Positions 23,512-35,895 of a stretch of DNA of 64,000 nucleotides are shown here, piece by piece. Below the pieces are notes generated by a model. It did not search any database, was not told the DNA's origin, and was given only the letters and a program-made list of their open reading frames with translations. Position numbers and translations under genes: made by a program. How positions within the stretch are numbered: position 1 is the stretch's first letter; every line of letters begins with the position of its first letter. The DNA comes from Protula sp. h YS-2021 (lineage: Eukaryota > Annelida > Polychaeta > Sabellida > Serpulidae), in the NCBI GenBank assembly GCA_949752745.1, contig OX457031.1:37917502-37981501 (forward strand), read 5' to 3'.

Positions 23512-24470
23512 GAAACAACTTATACCTCATGTTATTGACCCTTTTGTCTACATCTGTAACTTGTCTTTTAGCACCGGCATATTTTCTGACACTGTGAAAA
23601 TAGCTACGATTGTACAATTGTTCTGTCAGGTGATAAAGAATACATTAATAACTACAGGCCAGTTTCGCTTCTTCCAGTTTTCCAAAATTCTAGAAAAATG
23701 TTTTATTTTAGGCTAAATAAATTTATAAAAGAAAGGAATATATTGAGTAGCAATCAGTACGGATTCACAGAAAACCATTCAACCTCCTTTATTTTAATGG
23801 AATTGTTGGAAAAGATAATTGAATCTATTGACAAAAAAATGTGAACAACAGGGGTTTTCAAAGATCTTAAAAAAACCTAAGATACTAAAAACTTTCAAAA
23901 GGTATTTCTATACTGTTTAAAGTAAAACAATAATATTGCTAAATATCGACTCATTAAGAACATTATGCTGTAGCTTGTTTTTGCCACATGTAATTTATTG
24001 TAGTGAACTCTGCAGACTGGCAGCTAAATGCGTTGCAGACAGTATCATAATGCTACAAAAGAAAGCCATCAAATCGTATGTAATACATGTATTAAGCAAA
24101 TATGAACACACAAACTGTATTTGTATCACATGAAAATCCTGAAGTTTGCTAATTCAGTAGACCTTAAGCTACCACTGCTAATGTATGAAGCAGGTAATAA
24201 AATGTTACCGCTGAACATTGAAAATGAAACTTACTGTAACAAATTATAGATCTTAGAAACAAAAATACTTTTGAAACTATCTATTTGCGCACAAATTTAA
24301 AATCAAATTGCCTAAGTGTCGCTGGTATAAAATTACTTAAAAGTATCCCGAAAGATATTCTAGAAGCTAAAAGTATAGCATTGTTTAAAGTAAAACTCAA
24401 AATGTCTTGCTAACTATATTAAAACAACTCTATGAAAACACCGATCGTGAAAAAGCACATTGTACACTTT
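23512..24470 (+). pseudogene. L2/Rex-like LINE reverse transcriptase fragment
   Basis: Non-LTR reverse transcriptase remnants are spread over several frames. They include IPHVIDPFVYICNLSF, TGIFSDTVKIATI, a NYRPVSLLP-like block, SKILEK, NQYGFTENHSTS and GVFKDLKK. The reading then passes directly to C-terminal blocks typical of the clade: TLCCSLFLPHVIYC, MLQKKAIK and LKSIPKDILEAKSI. The (F/Y)xDD catalytic segment is absent, so about 200 residues were lost by internal deletion. Many stops show it is dead. It immediately follows the SINE at 23240-23510. Confidence 0.8.
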
Positions 24471-27400
24471 CATCGCAGACCCACTTTTGTACGTTAATGT
24501 AAATGTGTAAAATTCAAAATAGGAGTAATTAATTCCTTTTTAAGTGGCAGCTGAGAAATTACACATAACATATCATCACAAGATAAGGATCGGCCTCTTA
24601 CAGCTATGACTCCTTTCTTTTTTTTCTTTTCCAGTACTCGCCATGGGCCACAGTTAATATTACATTAACTTTCTGTATAACATTTTGAAATGTGGCACTT
24701 TCCACAACATTGCATGATCTAAAACTAAATCAGATGTACTGGACCATTAAAAGAACAGAAATAACTAGGAAAATTGGGGTCTTTGGAATGGATTGTTTGC
24801 CGTGCTGATTGGAAAATAGCATACGTGGGATTCCCCAGTTTTGCCGATCCGATTTCTTCTTGAATTTTACTCGTTTTTTAAATTCGTTATCCATAAACTA
24901 ACAAATATTTCACAGCAACTTTTATTCCAGAGCAATTTAACTTACTGTGATCATTTTACAATAATTTTTATTTTATTGGATGCACATGTTACATAATAAT
25001 ACATTTACCGCGGCACCATTTTCACTTTTACTCGCGTGTTTTACGTTCTAGCAGGAAATGAAATTGTGGGCAGAGGCCTATAAGCGGTTTCGACCTGATT
25101 CGGTTTGGATAAAGGTATAAGGAAATGATAGAAATCCAACAAAATTCCATTTTGCCAGAAACACATTCGCAATTTGGTTATAAGCCAAATCACATTTTGG
25201 TCGTTAAAATTCGCAAAAATTCTGCTTTTCGAGTACAAACTAACCGGGCAAAAAATGAAAGAAATGATTGAGGGATTTCGAATGTCAAATTTCGTTGCAC
25301 CCAAGTGCGACCCTGTTTTGAAGAACCCGTATGCTATTTTAAAATTTTATTTAAAGTTTTAACAAAGATTTTAAAATTTCAATTTCTTTGATGTTCTGAG
25401 TATCAGCTGTTTTTGCCATATTTCTACTATCATTTCTTTCATTTTACCCGGTTCCCTTGCAGTTGAGATTCAAAAGGCTGAATAATACTGAGTGTAAAAT
25501 ATTTTTCAAAAGTCATATATGTTTTTTTTTTTAATCCAAGAGTGTGTGTGTTGAAAAAAATTGAAGTTTGGTGTTTTTCCTTATCATTTCTTTATAATTT
25601 CAGTCGAAACGACACCTCAATCGGAAAGATCCGGAAGTACGAATTGTCTTATAAGCCAGTTCGCACTTTCAGGTCTTTCCGGTACAAGCTTGTAGAGGTG
25701 TTTGGACTGCAAATTTTTTTGGATAAATTACAAAGATATCATAAGGGAAACACATCAAAATTCTAATTTTCTTTCAATATGCACACTTTCAAATTTATAA
25801 AGCCATCATATGATCTTTTAAAAACTATTTTACATATTATTCAGTCCATTTAATAACCAACATGGGAATATGTTCCTGGCAAAATGGAATTTTGTTTATT
25901 TTTGCCGTTTTTCCCCGTATCATTTCTTTATATCCTTATCCCAACTGAATTCAGCCGAAACGGAAAAACTTTTCGGCAAAAGTCAAAGTCCGAATCGGCT
26001 TATTAGTACAAGTGTACTGTGGCGGTCCAAATCTTGTGAATTAACGTACAGGGCTTGGGTTATCGGGGCTAATTCAAGGTACACCGGTCTCTGTGGGCAA
26101 CAGAGTAGAGATATATTCCCGATACTTTTTACCTGTTAATCTAAAACTCAATAACCATTATAATAAAACACTTTCAAAACCATTTGTAGAGACACTCATT
26201 ATCGCCCATACACGCACTTGCTATCTGTACACTGGCTAAACGTTAATACCACATGTTCTACACTTAACAGCTTTACCAGGACAACACAAGATATATATAT
26301 AATCGTGTGTAAAGACATCAGCATTGTTTGGCACGTTGCAGCAAAATTTTAAAGAAAAGTAGTTGACTCAGCTTCATATAATCAAATTGTTTCCCAAACT
26401 ATTTTAGAGATCATATGATCTTTTACTTGCAACGTCTTGGGTATTAAAACAAATGACTTGAATATGTCATAGAGTGACAGGGAATACAGTGTTTTGAAGA
26501 GAGTCTTAAAGGCTACTTGATTAAGATTCTGGCATGACTTCCTTTTTTACACCGACTCCTACGATATAACATTCCACACCGTTTACGGGACTGTCACCTT
26601 TGAATATTCTATATTGACGACAGAATAAGTACGATGGAAAAATCACTCACTAACCAAAACCCTATCCCATCCCTTTCCGAAATTCGGGGGTTGGAGGCAA
26701 AGAAATTATACAATACGGGCCTCATTCATCGGCTATTTTTTATTTTTTTGCGATTTTTGCACACCCTCTGGTAGAGCTAGTCGCTGTTTTTTTTTTATAT
26801 TTCAAAGGTTATAAAAGCCAAAAATACAGTCTGTTTTTATCGTTCGGTAAAAATACTTTCTTTCTGTCAAATGTAAAAAGTGAAAAAAGCCATTCATTTA
26901 TGTTTTTGGTGCTGTGCCTTTTTTAATAGACTACTTTGTGTTGTTTAACCAAAGTGTCAAATGTACTTCACCCATGTTCATTTTCGCCATATTTACTCGA
27001 GGATAAAATTACAAATGCTAAAATTTTTTGCCACTCTTTCTGTCCCGGAAAAAATATCCGGGGAAAATTTGAAGCAACTTTTGTTCATTCTGATCCTGCA
27101 TTATTCTCATTACCATCTTCATGTTCTTTCGCCATCGGCCTTCATCATCAAATGAATTAATTTAGCGATTCCTTTGAGATCCTCGTGTTCTTGCACCATG
27201 GTCCTTTTTTTTCTTTTTTCTTTTTTCTTTTTTTTTTTTTTTTTTTGCAATGCTAATTTTGATAATAGCCTGATGATTTTTTTAAATTTTCGAGTTTTCT
27301 TGGCTTCAGCTGGTCAGGAACCTTTTTGCCTTTTCTGATTCACATGTAAGTCATTTTATTACTGAGAAGAAGGTGCTTATATTGTATAAATTTTTTTAAT

Positions 27401-28230
27401 TTTGCCAATTTTCTTAACACTGAAAGAACAAATTTAAGTTAATTGTTTAAAGCCTCGTATTTATTCTGGGCCAGATACTGTTAAATGAAAGGAAAGAAAT
27501 AATAGAGTAAAGAAGCCGCTAAAATGTGAATATTATATTATTTTAAAAGAAGCAGTTCATTATATGTCTTACCCAATAGTGCAAAACACTCACTACTTCT
27601 CACAACTGACTTCACCAGGAGTTGCAGCACCTGAGACGATAGACCGGCAAGCATCGTTAATAATACTAGAGTGGCTTGTGGGAACCAATTAATTGAGACG
27701 ATATTAAACTGACAAATTTTGCATGCTATTTTAAAACTAGCCGTACCTGTAAGTACACAACTAGCATGAATGTTGTAGTGAAACTTCGACATATGGCACG
27801 ATGTTGCGAGAACAGAGTTCATCACATTTTAAGGATGTTAAATGGAAATGGTCTGTGTTTTTTTAATTTTTTTTTCTCGCAATACTTTGCTCAAATTCCG
27901 AAATTTAATGAGCGAAAATACAATGGTATTGCCAAGACCTGCCTCATTGGTCTTCGATCCCGACATCATTTCAGTCTTAGCAGTAATTACGATAGCATAT
28001 CAGTTTAAAGGAAAATATTTTGATGCTATGGATAAAGGTGATGTTTTGGGGTAACCACAAATTTTTATGGTCGTATTCTCAACTTATGAATTCCCAAAAC
28101 ATGCCCTTGACATTCGTCAAATGCCAAACCGGAACAGATGGTAAAAAAAAAACCAGCGATAATTGGGAAATTACTCACTCTCCGATACCATTACAAAAAA
28201 ACTAGTTTTTTTCTGCAACCAGAATTTTTC
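24471..28230. other. Gene-free stretch with diverged repeats
   Basis: No protein gene is supported. Three diverged copies of a motif ATCATTTCTTT(A/C)...TTCAG(T/C)CGAAACG (one reversed) lie near 25070-25140, 25580-25640 and 25915-25970. A CT/T-rich run is at 27205-27246. Confidence 0.45.
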
Positions 28231-28234
28231 ATTT

Positions 28235-31022
28235 GCTCGTAGATTTACAGAGTCCCAAGACCGCAAGAGTAATCTAAGACTAATTTGCAAAGAGTGATAA
28301 AAATGGATTTCTGCCAACGTCTGAAAACTCTAGCAAAATAGTGGCTGGCCCGCCGGGCTCTGGACTTCAAAAGGTTGGGAGCGTCTTTACAACGGCAAAC
28401 ACCGATACCGTGCCTGTGTTAGATCAACTATATCCTGATCAGGGTTGGCAAGTTTTGGACACGGTGGTAAAAACCCCTGGTAAAAACCAGGTTTTTACCG
28501 TCCTGTCCAAAAAAATTTTGGGCTGTCCGAAACGGTCCGAAACTGTGCTGTCAAATTTAAACTATTCAAATATACAAAACGCGTTTCTCTGTTCATTCAA
28601 ACATTTCCCTGTTTGTTTTTTTAACTTTTTAACGTTTCTGCTTATGAAAACACTTTCAGTCCACATTGCTGTGTGAGTTGCAAATGTCACATCAGCAAAC
28701 AGTCCACCCCTGAAAATGCTATCAGTCCGCAATGCTGTGCGAGTCGCAAATGTCACATCAGCAAACAGTCCACCCCACCACTATCTAAATAATGCGTGCC
28801 CGAAGAGTTCGATTGCTGTTTATTGAACACCCAAAATTCAGAGCGCACTTTAATCCTGAATCTGAATCCTAATCTCTCACTACATTGGCTTCTCTCGGAG
28901 TGCCTCTTGCGCGATATAATCCCTTTGCCACCGTATACTGCTCTGGGGGTGGATGGAGATGACTCCACATCTGCTTAATATCTTGATGCTCCAGTGTCGT
29001 AACTATTGTATATAAGGTAAGTTTCTTTACTGTGAAAGTATACGACTTATGCATAAACATTGTGTAAATATTGTGTACATAATAAACAATTTAAAGAAAT
29101 AGTAATGGCAAAATGATGCATAAAATGCCTCAAGATTATTTTTTGTTAATTAATAGTAATAAGCACCTCGAATAAGTGTCTTTTGTCCATAGAAGTTTAG
29201 TTGTTTTAGTTTCGGACTGTTTCGGAGAGGTAAAACCCCTTACTACGTTTTGGACACTGTCCGGTCCCAAATACGTTTCGGACCGTCCAAAACCCAACCC
29301 TGATCCTGATATGCCCGAAATAACTTTTGGAGTGGAAGGTATCACGCGTCTCCTAAGTAAAATAAACCCCGCCAAAGCAGGTAGTCCTGATAATTTACCA
29401 GCTCGCTTACTCCTGGAAATTGCCAACGAAGTAGCGCCAGTGTACACTTACCTCTTCAATCAAACATATACAACTTCCAAATTACCAGCCTCTATGCAAT
29501 AGTTTGTTCAATTTACAAAAAGGGACCGAAATACCTACCGGAAAACTACAGGCCAGTGTCGCTAACTGTTATTCCTTGCAAAATTTTCCAACATGTCATG
29601 GTCTCTAAAACATGGAAACACCTAAATGGATATGCAATAATTACTGGCAAGCAGCATGGATTCACCACAGGCCTATCGTGTGAAACGCAGTTGAGGCTCT
29701 CCATGACTGGACAGAGGTATTGAATAAAGGCTCTGGCCAGATCGACGTCATTGTGCTCGACTTTAGCAAAGCATTCGACGTCGTCCCGCTCCGTCATGTC
29801 CTGCAGAAGCTTCAAAGCTATGGAATAACTGGCCGCACCATAAAGTGGATTGAATCTTTTCTCCACCCGAGAACTCAAGAAGTGGTCGTAAACGGCCAAA
29901 CTTTCTCAAGCCATGAAGTGACCTCGGGCGTGCCACAAGGAACAGTACTAGGACCGTTGTTATTTCTTTTATATATAAACGACATACAAATGGACCTGCA
30001 ATCTTCCATACGTTTATTTGCCGACGATAGCTCATTGTACCGCAATATTGCAACACCAAACGATGCCAAAATTTTACAAAATGACCTGTTTAAAATAAAA
30101 AAAAGGCGGAAAAATGGCTGATGAAATTCAGTATAAAGAAATGTAAAACCCTGAGAATTACCAAAAGAACCAAACACAAGGTAACTCACACGCACCTGAT
30201 GTCCCTACCATATTCACCGTCAACGTTTGAATCTCTTGAGGAAATAACCACGGATAGGTTTGTAGGTGTCATACTGGACAATAAACTTTACTTCAATGAA
30301 CATGTTGATACTGTCGTAAAAAAAGCCACAAGCCTTCTAAACCTGTGCAGACGAAACCTCCACATGTGTTCCCCCGAAGTGAAAGAATCAGCCTACAAAG
30401 CCATAGTACGCCCACACGTGGAACATGACTCATCTGCTTGGAATCCTCACACCCCACGCAACATAGATAAGTTGGAATCAGCCCGAAGACGCGCTGCGCG
30501 CTTTGTGCTCAGAAACTACACATACGGTCCAGACGCAAAATTAACCACCGACATGGGTACAGTACTTCAGTGGCTCCCCCTACAATATCGCAGAACTATT
30601 CATGACCTGGCGCTGTTCCACAAGATTCGAGCAGGACTCATAAACATGTCTTTTCCAAAGGTGGTACAACCCTCTCCCCGCCACCCAGCAAGTTATCTCC
30701 ACATACAGTCGTTGCACTCAGAGACACACAAATAGCATTTCTACCCAAGAACAGTGCGACTGTGGAATACCTTACCTATAAGTATCCAAAAAGCGGCACT
30801 CCTGCCGGTCTTTAGTAGTCAGATCTCGTGGATAGCACCCAAAACCTGGCATAGAACTCAAAATAACTGGAGCCATAAGTTTTTAGACGTTTGCACCAGC
30901 ACGTTTTTATCCAGTTTGTGCACGCTGTTTGTTTTACCGCACTGCGAGTGATGCACCCGATTCCAGTCCAGGACGGCTAATAGCCTTTAGGACTCAACCC
31001 AGCGAAGAACGAAGCGCGACGA
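28235..31022 (+). pseudogene. CR1/jockey-like LINE, 5'-truncated and split by a hAT insertion
   Basis: Reverse transcriptase homology starts near 28240, is interrupted at 28440-29302 by a DNA transposon, and resumes at 29303 in the same frame: ...VLDQLYPD before, MPEITFGVEGI after. Further blocks: AGSPDNLPARLL; ENYRPVSLTV; DVIVLDFSKAFDVV with the first catalytic Asp; SGVPQGTVLGPLLF; and LFADDSSLYR with the catalytic DD pair. The C-terminal domain includes DRFVGVILDNKL, NIDKLESARRRAARF and LQWLPLQYRR. Frame shifts near 29500, 29715 and 30110 disable it. No endonuclease domain is present, so it is a 5'-truncated copy. The 3' end appears to be a GAAGAACGAAG stretch near 31010-31022. Confidence 0.9.
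28440..29302 (+). mobile_element. Non-autonomous hAT element 1 (863 bp) nested in the LINE
   Basis: Starts CAGGGTTGGCAAG and ends CCAACCCTG, and is flanked on both sides by ATCCTGAT (28432-28439 and 29303-29310), a perfect 8-bp target duplication as hAT transposases make. Sub-terminal words GGTAAAAACC and GTCC(A/G)AAAC recur in both orientations at both ends. The interior carries a near-identical pair of about 40-bp units at 28645-28780 (CACATCAGCAAACAGTCCACCCC). No transposase is visible. Confidence 0.93.
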
Positions 31023-31220
31023 CAAAAGTGTCGGGAGCCCGGCACTTTTGAAAAGAAATTTTCTAGTTTTCATGATATGCATGATATATTGCATGGCAAC
31101 TTATACAAAACTTTGGCATATGTACCATTGATGTTAAAATAACATTGTTTAAAAGTAATTGCACAAATATGTATGCGTCGCATCTCTGGCATTCGTATAA
31201 GAAAGTGACTTTAAGAAAAC

Positions 31221-31248
31221 TATCTATCTATCTATATCTATCTATCTA

Positions 31249-31311
<63 letters not shown>

Positions 31312-31349
31312 GTCTATCTGTCTATCTATCTATCTATCTATCTATCTAC
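31221..31349 (+). repeat. (TCTA)n microsatellite
   Basis: About 130 bp of TCTA units with a few TCTG variants. It is followed by a unit TACTTAGTTGTTGGGGAAGATGGGCG that occurs once before and twice after hAT element 2. Confidence 0.95.
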
Positions 31350-31378
31350 TTAGTTGTTGGGGAAGATGGGCGTCTATC

Positions 31379-32219
31379 CAGGGTTGGGTTTCTACCAGGT
31401 AGAAACCCTTTTTCCCCTACCGTGGGTAAAAACTAGGGTAATAACCCGGGAAAAAGGGTTTTTACCCGGTAGAAATGGTAGAAATAGGGTAGAAACCCCC
31501 TTAACAACAACTTACCACAACACCTTTGGGTATCTATCCGATCTACTTGTAAGTTTACATCCATATTTTATATCTACAGTTCATATCCACAAACAACGCG
31601 ATTATAAAAATATTGTAACACAAAAATTGTCTAGCTAACAGTCTTTATACAAATCTAAACATTCATGTTGAAATTTATTTTCAACGTTTTCTAAATTTAT
31701 TTAATTTCCACTAAATACATTCAAAAGCTTAACTGTGTTTAGAAGCCTCAAAATACAATACTTTTGATTTCACAAAAATCATGTATTATATAGACCCTCT
31801 TAAGATGTTTAACTAACAAACGGATGTGACCATTTCTAACATCAAAGTAGTATCGCGCTGATGTTTACCGATTACTCCAGGGAAAACACATCCCTTTGTC
31901 AGGTATTACTTCTTACATAAATAGTCTGTTCGTTAATATCACAAGACCATTGCATAAGAGCAACTGCACAGCATACATAAGAAGAAATATTTGACAAAGG
32001 GATGTGGCTTCACGTGAGTAAAGTAAACAGTGGTGGTGGATATGAATTGCATGAAAGATAATTACCAACAGTACACAAGTTTGTGTGCAAAGATCTGAGA
32101 AATAAGCGCCGCCAACTCCATGGTAGAAACCCCATGGTAAAAACCCTTTTTACCGTCCGGGTTTTTACCCGGTAATTACCATGGTATTTACCCACTTCGG
32201 TAGAAACTTGCCAACCCTG
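31379..32219 (+). mobile_element. Non-autonomous hAT element 2 (841 bp)
   Basis: Starts CAGGGTTGGGTTTC and ends CTTGCCAACCCTG. It is flanked by CGTCTATC at 31371-31378 and 32220-32227, a perfect 8-bp duplication. Both ends are dense in GGTAGAAACC, GGTTTTTACC and ATGGTA words that can pair with one another. No coding sequence was recognised. It landed in a TCTA-linked repeat whose units remain on both sides. Confidence 0.93.
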
Positions 32220-32409
32220 CGTCTATCTGTCTACTTAGTTGTTGGGGAAGATGGGCGTCTATCTATCTACTTAGTTGTTGGGGAAGATGGGCGTCTTGGT
32301 CATTCCAAGCAAGTAATTTTTACGATGTTGTGATACACAACACTGAAAATAACTCCGGATGGTTTTGAAAACAATTTTTGTCGGGACACCATGCTGATCA
32401 TTTGCTGCC

Positions 32410-32640
32410 CGTCAGGTGTGTGTAAACAATATTTCAAACTTCTGCTCTTGGTACATTTCTATTCCGATTCTTTGGAAATTTGGCAGGAATGTTCCCTTGG
32501 TAATCATCCATACCTTAATTTTTTTTGTCATTTATACAAAATTGGCCAAATTTAGGAAAGCAGAAAAAATGGCACTCTTCCCACGAATCCGGCCCGATTG
32601 CGTTAACATTTAACATTCGCTCAAGCTGCTGCAGCAGGCT
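32410..32640 (+). repeat. Dispersed repeat R3, copy 1
   Basis: Shares TGTGTGTAAACAAT...TTCAAA, ATTTGGCAGGAATGTTCCC(T), ACAAAATTGGCCAAA-like and CGAATCCGGCCCGATTGCGTT with 46790-47060. It is diverged and non-coding. Confidence 0.65.
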
Positions 32641-32723
32641 GGGATTTTTACCAAAATTTGGTATTTTGCCAATTTGACCTAAACTGGCCTAAATACTGGC
32701 AAAAAAACCCCATTAAAATTGCC

Positions 32724-32730
32724 AAAAAAA

Positions 32731-32774
<44 letters not shown>
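32724..32774 (+). repeat. A run and (CA)n microsatellite
   Basis: 23 A residues followed by 14 CA units. Confidence 0.95.
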
Positions 32775-32910
32775 GAAATATGCTGCTGCACCAGTCGCCT
32801 TACCACTTGCCTCAATATCTCACTTGGTAAGATGTTGGACTGATTCACATATGAAACCTCCCCCCTCCCCGGATTAACACCCCCCCCCCCCCCAATAGTG
32901 TTTATTAGTC

Positions 32911-33385
32911 CCCCGCCGGGGGACTATAGTTTTCGGGTTTGTCTGTCCGTCCGTCTGTCAACACCTTTTTTGTTAACACTCAAGCCTACATTTTTCCACC
33001 GATTGTTAAGATATTGTATATATGGGTAGTACTGGAACGAACAAGGATCGGTATTGTAAATGAGCCATGTCGGCCTAAGGACATTGGCCCAGCTGAACTT
33101 CACAAATTTTCCCAATCCTTACTCGGTCGAATGAGTTTGTTAACACACTCAAGCTTACATTTTTCCACCGATTGGTAAGATATTGTATCTATGGGTAGTA
33201 CTGGAACGATGGGTGGTAACAAGAATTGGTATTGTAAATGAGCCATGTTGGCACAAGGACATTGGCCCAGCTGGAATTTTAAAATTCAAGAATATGATAC
33301 GAAGGGTTGTAGTCCAACCTAACAAAATCAAATACTGGGATTGTACGCCGGCGGGGGACAGAGTCAGTTTCACTGACCCACTTGT
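32911..33385 (+). mobile_element. Pearl-like element P1: head, two tandem units, tail hairpin
   Basis: The head has CCCCCGCCGGGGG, then ACTATAG, a spacer and GTCTGTCCGTCCGTC. Two units of about 167 bp follow (marker CAAGC(C/T)TACATTTTTCCACCGATTG at 32983 and 33150). The tail has GGCGGGGGACAGA and a hairpin GTCAGT-TTC-ACTGAC at 33363-33377 followed by ACTTGTT. Units and tail match the array at 16965-17490. From memory this resembles oyster pearl elements and other Helentron-type non-autonomous elements. No coding capacity. Confidence 0.75.
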
Positions 33386-33420
33386 TGTTTATTGTTTTAA
33401 TCTTGTTTTGAGTTTGTATT

Positions 33421-34600
33421 TATGTCTCCCCGACCAAGGGGAGGCATTTAGTGTTTGTACGTTCTGTGTGTGGGTGTGTATGTCTGTTGTGAACAAAATG
33501 TTGTGTGCAAGATATCTCGAGAACGAAACGTCGGATCGACTTCAAACTTGATCAATTTATTCCTTGGTTAGGTCGGACGGTTCTGTCAACTTTTGACGCA
33601 TGTCACGTGATTAGGGCAGGCGTATGACGTCATCACGTAAAAATCTTGTGTGCGAAATTTCTCAGCCGCTGAACATCGGAGAAAGTTTAAACTTGGTGGG
33701 ATTGGTGCGGGGTAGGTCCGAAAGACTCGATAAAATTTTTTCGCGAGTAGAACAAACGAATGCGGCTTATGACCTCATCACGTAAAATATGTATCTATTA
33801 TAAACAAGATCTTGTGTGCAAAATATCTCGATAACAGAAAGTCCTATCGAGTTCAAATTTTATATGGATATTCCTTGGATCAGTTGAACGGTTCTTTCAA
33901 CTTTTGACGGATGTCACATGATTAATGCAGATATATGACGTCATTACGTAAAAAACTTGTGTGCGAAATTTTAGAGCCGCTGAGCATCGGAGAAAGTTGA
34001 AACTTGGTGGGATTGTTGCTTGGTAGGTCCGAAAGAATCTACAAATTTTTTTGCGAGTAGAACGAACGAATGCGGCGTATGAGGTCATCTCGTAAAATAT
34101 GAATACATTTTGAACAAGATGTGTGCAAAATATCTCGATAACGGGAAGTCCTATCGACTTTAAATTTTATGTGGGTAGTCCTTGGGTCAGTCGGACGGTT
34201 CTCTCAACTTTTCACGCATATCACGTGATTAGGGCAGATGTATGACGTTATTACGTTAAAATCTTGTGTGCGAAATTTCTCAGCTGCTGAACATCGAAGA
34301 AAGTTGAAACTTGGTGAGATTGTTGCTTGGTAGGTCCGAAAGAAACGAACGAATGCGGCGTATGACGTCATCGCGTAAAATATGTATATATCTTGTATGC
34401 ATAGTATCTCAATAACGGAAAGTCATATCGACTTAAAATTTTATATGGCTGTTGCTTGGTTCAGTCAGACGGCTGTTTCAACTTTTTACGGGTGAAATAT
34501 TATCTGTTGTTAAGCAAAATATCTCGACATCGGAAAGTCGAATAAACTTAAAATTTGGTGTAGTTATTCCTGGGGTAAGTCCGACGGTTTTGGTTAAACA
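33421..34600 (+). repeat. Tandem array P2 with ~305-bp units carrying CRE and E-box palindromes
   Basis: A hairpin CTCCCCGACCAAGGGGAG opens the array. Four to five diverged units follow, each with 'TGTGTGCAA(A/G)ATATCTCGA', a TCGGACGGTTCT block, TCACGTGATTA, ATGACGTCAT(C/T)ACGTAAA and a GAAAGTTGAAACTTGGTGGGATTG block. Unit starts lie near 33502, 33813, 34121 and 34393, and a last partial one near 34512. Confidence 0.75.
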
Positions 34601-34639
34601 TTATTGAACTGGTATAGAAAATCAAGAAAGATGTAACGT

Positions 34640-35645
34640 CAACAAACCTCCCCCCCCCCCCCCGCCTCCCCAATTTTGGCTCCTGTGTTAACTAAGCATA
34701 GGTGTTAACTACGCTGGGGATTTCTGCGTTTTCCAGAATATTTTCGAGTGTTCCTGCATTCTTTGGAAATCTTCAAAACAGTAACAGCATTACTGTCGCT
34801 CCATTGCTATTTGTTATTGCCTGAAATTGAGCTTTTTGTGCGTTTCTCATCTACGGCTGTTACGTAACATGCCACTCAGTCAGGGGTCAGTGTCAGTTGA
34901 GGTGCATGATGAAGTCGTTATCTACGCGGTCAAGGAAAGCTATTGTCGTGTTTACAGGTCTAGGTAAGTCTAGCTATTGATTTTTTTCGCAACATACTTG
35001 ATTCGGGTGCCAAGGTTTTCTATATATAGGAGCTGTTTTGTATCGATTATCATTGTTTGCAGAAGCATTTTTCGCTATTAAAGTAGGTCATCTGATGTCT
35101 TGTGTTATGTGAAGCAGCTCACCATTTTGGCACCGAGATGCTTCCCCCTTCTCCCTCAGAGGTGCGTCATCTAATGCGCATTTATGCCCGTGCTTTGTTG
35201 TCGATTGCAATGTACGAAGACAAGGTAGTATATCATGGCTATAACTACACTTAGGGTACAGACCGTTGCCTTGAGTAAAAGTGTTAGAGTTGCGTTTATA
35301 GTCGGACCTATTTTAAATAGCTGAGGAGGGGGGTCGGAGGTGTGGAGGATGATGGTTAGCAAAAAAAAACAAAAAACAAAAAACAGAAAAAAAAGCAGAC
35401 CGCCTTCAAGACCTGGATAAAAAGATGTAAAGTAAGATCCGTTTGCCGTGAGCCCTTTCAGATTCGGGTAAAAAGACGGTACGGTAAAACCTTTCTGTCT
35501 TGATAAAGTTCCAGACCCGGATAAAAATGTAACGTACAGTAAAACTGCTGTAGTGACCAACTTAAGGTCTGAATAAGAAGGGCACATGTAATTCCCGTTT
35601 GAGCGACCACCGTACAGACTCGGATGAAAAAAGACGTCCATTTAT
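34640..35645 (+). repeat. Long dispersed repeat R1, copy 1
   Basis: About 1 kb that is collinear with 50790-51860. Shared landmarks, in order: a C run; 'GTTAACTAAGCA'; CTCCTGCATTCTTT-like; GACACTCAGTCA-GGGTCAGTGTCAGTTG; GCAGCTCAC; TCATGGCTATAACTACACTT; GTTAGCAAAAAAA. It ends in tandem units of about 55 bp containing AGA(C/T)C(C/T)GGATAAAAA. Non-coding. Confidence 0.75.
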
Positions 35646-35890
35646 ATCTGTTTTAGTGACCACCATCTGTTTTGTTTAATTTGAATTTTTTACAATGAAT
35701 TGTGGTTTTGTTTGCAGAAATGAATATTTTATTTCAGTAATTAAGCAAAAGGATTTTTTTTGGGGGGGATATGGGTTTAGTCGGGGAGACATTTGTTTTT
35801 GATTACAAAAACAAGAAACTGAGTAGGTATCGGTTGAAAGTGTATAATATAAGCCGGTACACTTATGTTTTGTGTGCACTGGCCGCTCTA
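35646..35890 (+). other. Spacer with no recognised feature
   Basis: AT-rich, with a T/G run at 35754-35768. Nothing supportable as coding. Confidence 0.4.
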
Positions 35891-35895
35891 GTTAG

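Noticed and set aside
25041..26139. Short gene family suggested by three related frames
   Set aside because: The shared part is a diverged non-coding repeat present in both orientations; frames do not agree among copies.
28341..28676. 111-codon open frame as a gene
   Set aside because: Chimera: the first third is LINE, the rest reads into the hAT insert.
31145..31402. Ser/Tyr/Leu/Ile repeat protein
   Set aside because: Translation of the (TCTA)n microsatellite.
35171..35641. 156-codon minus-strand open frame
   Set aside because: Lies wholly in dispersed repeat R1; its Tyr/Pro pattern comes from ~55-bp tandem units. The matching copy at 50781-51870 is not open.
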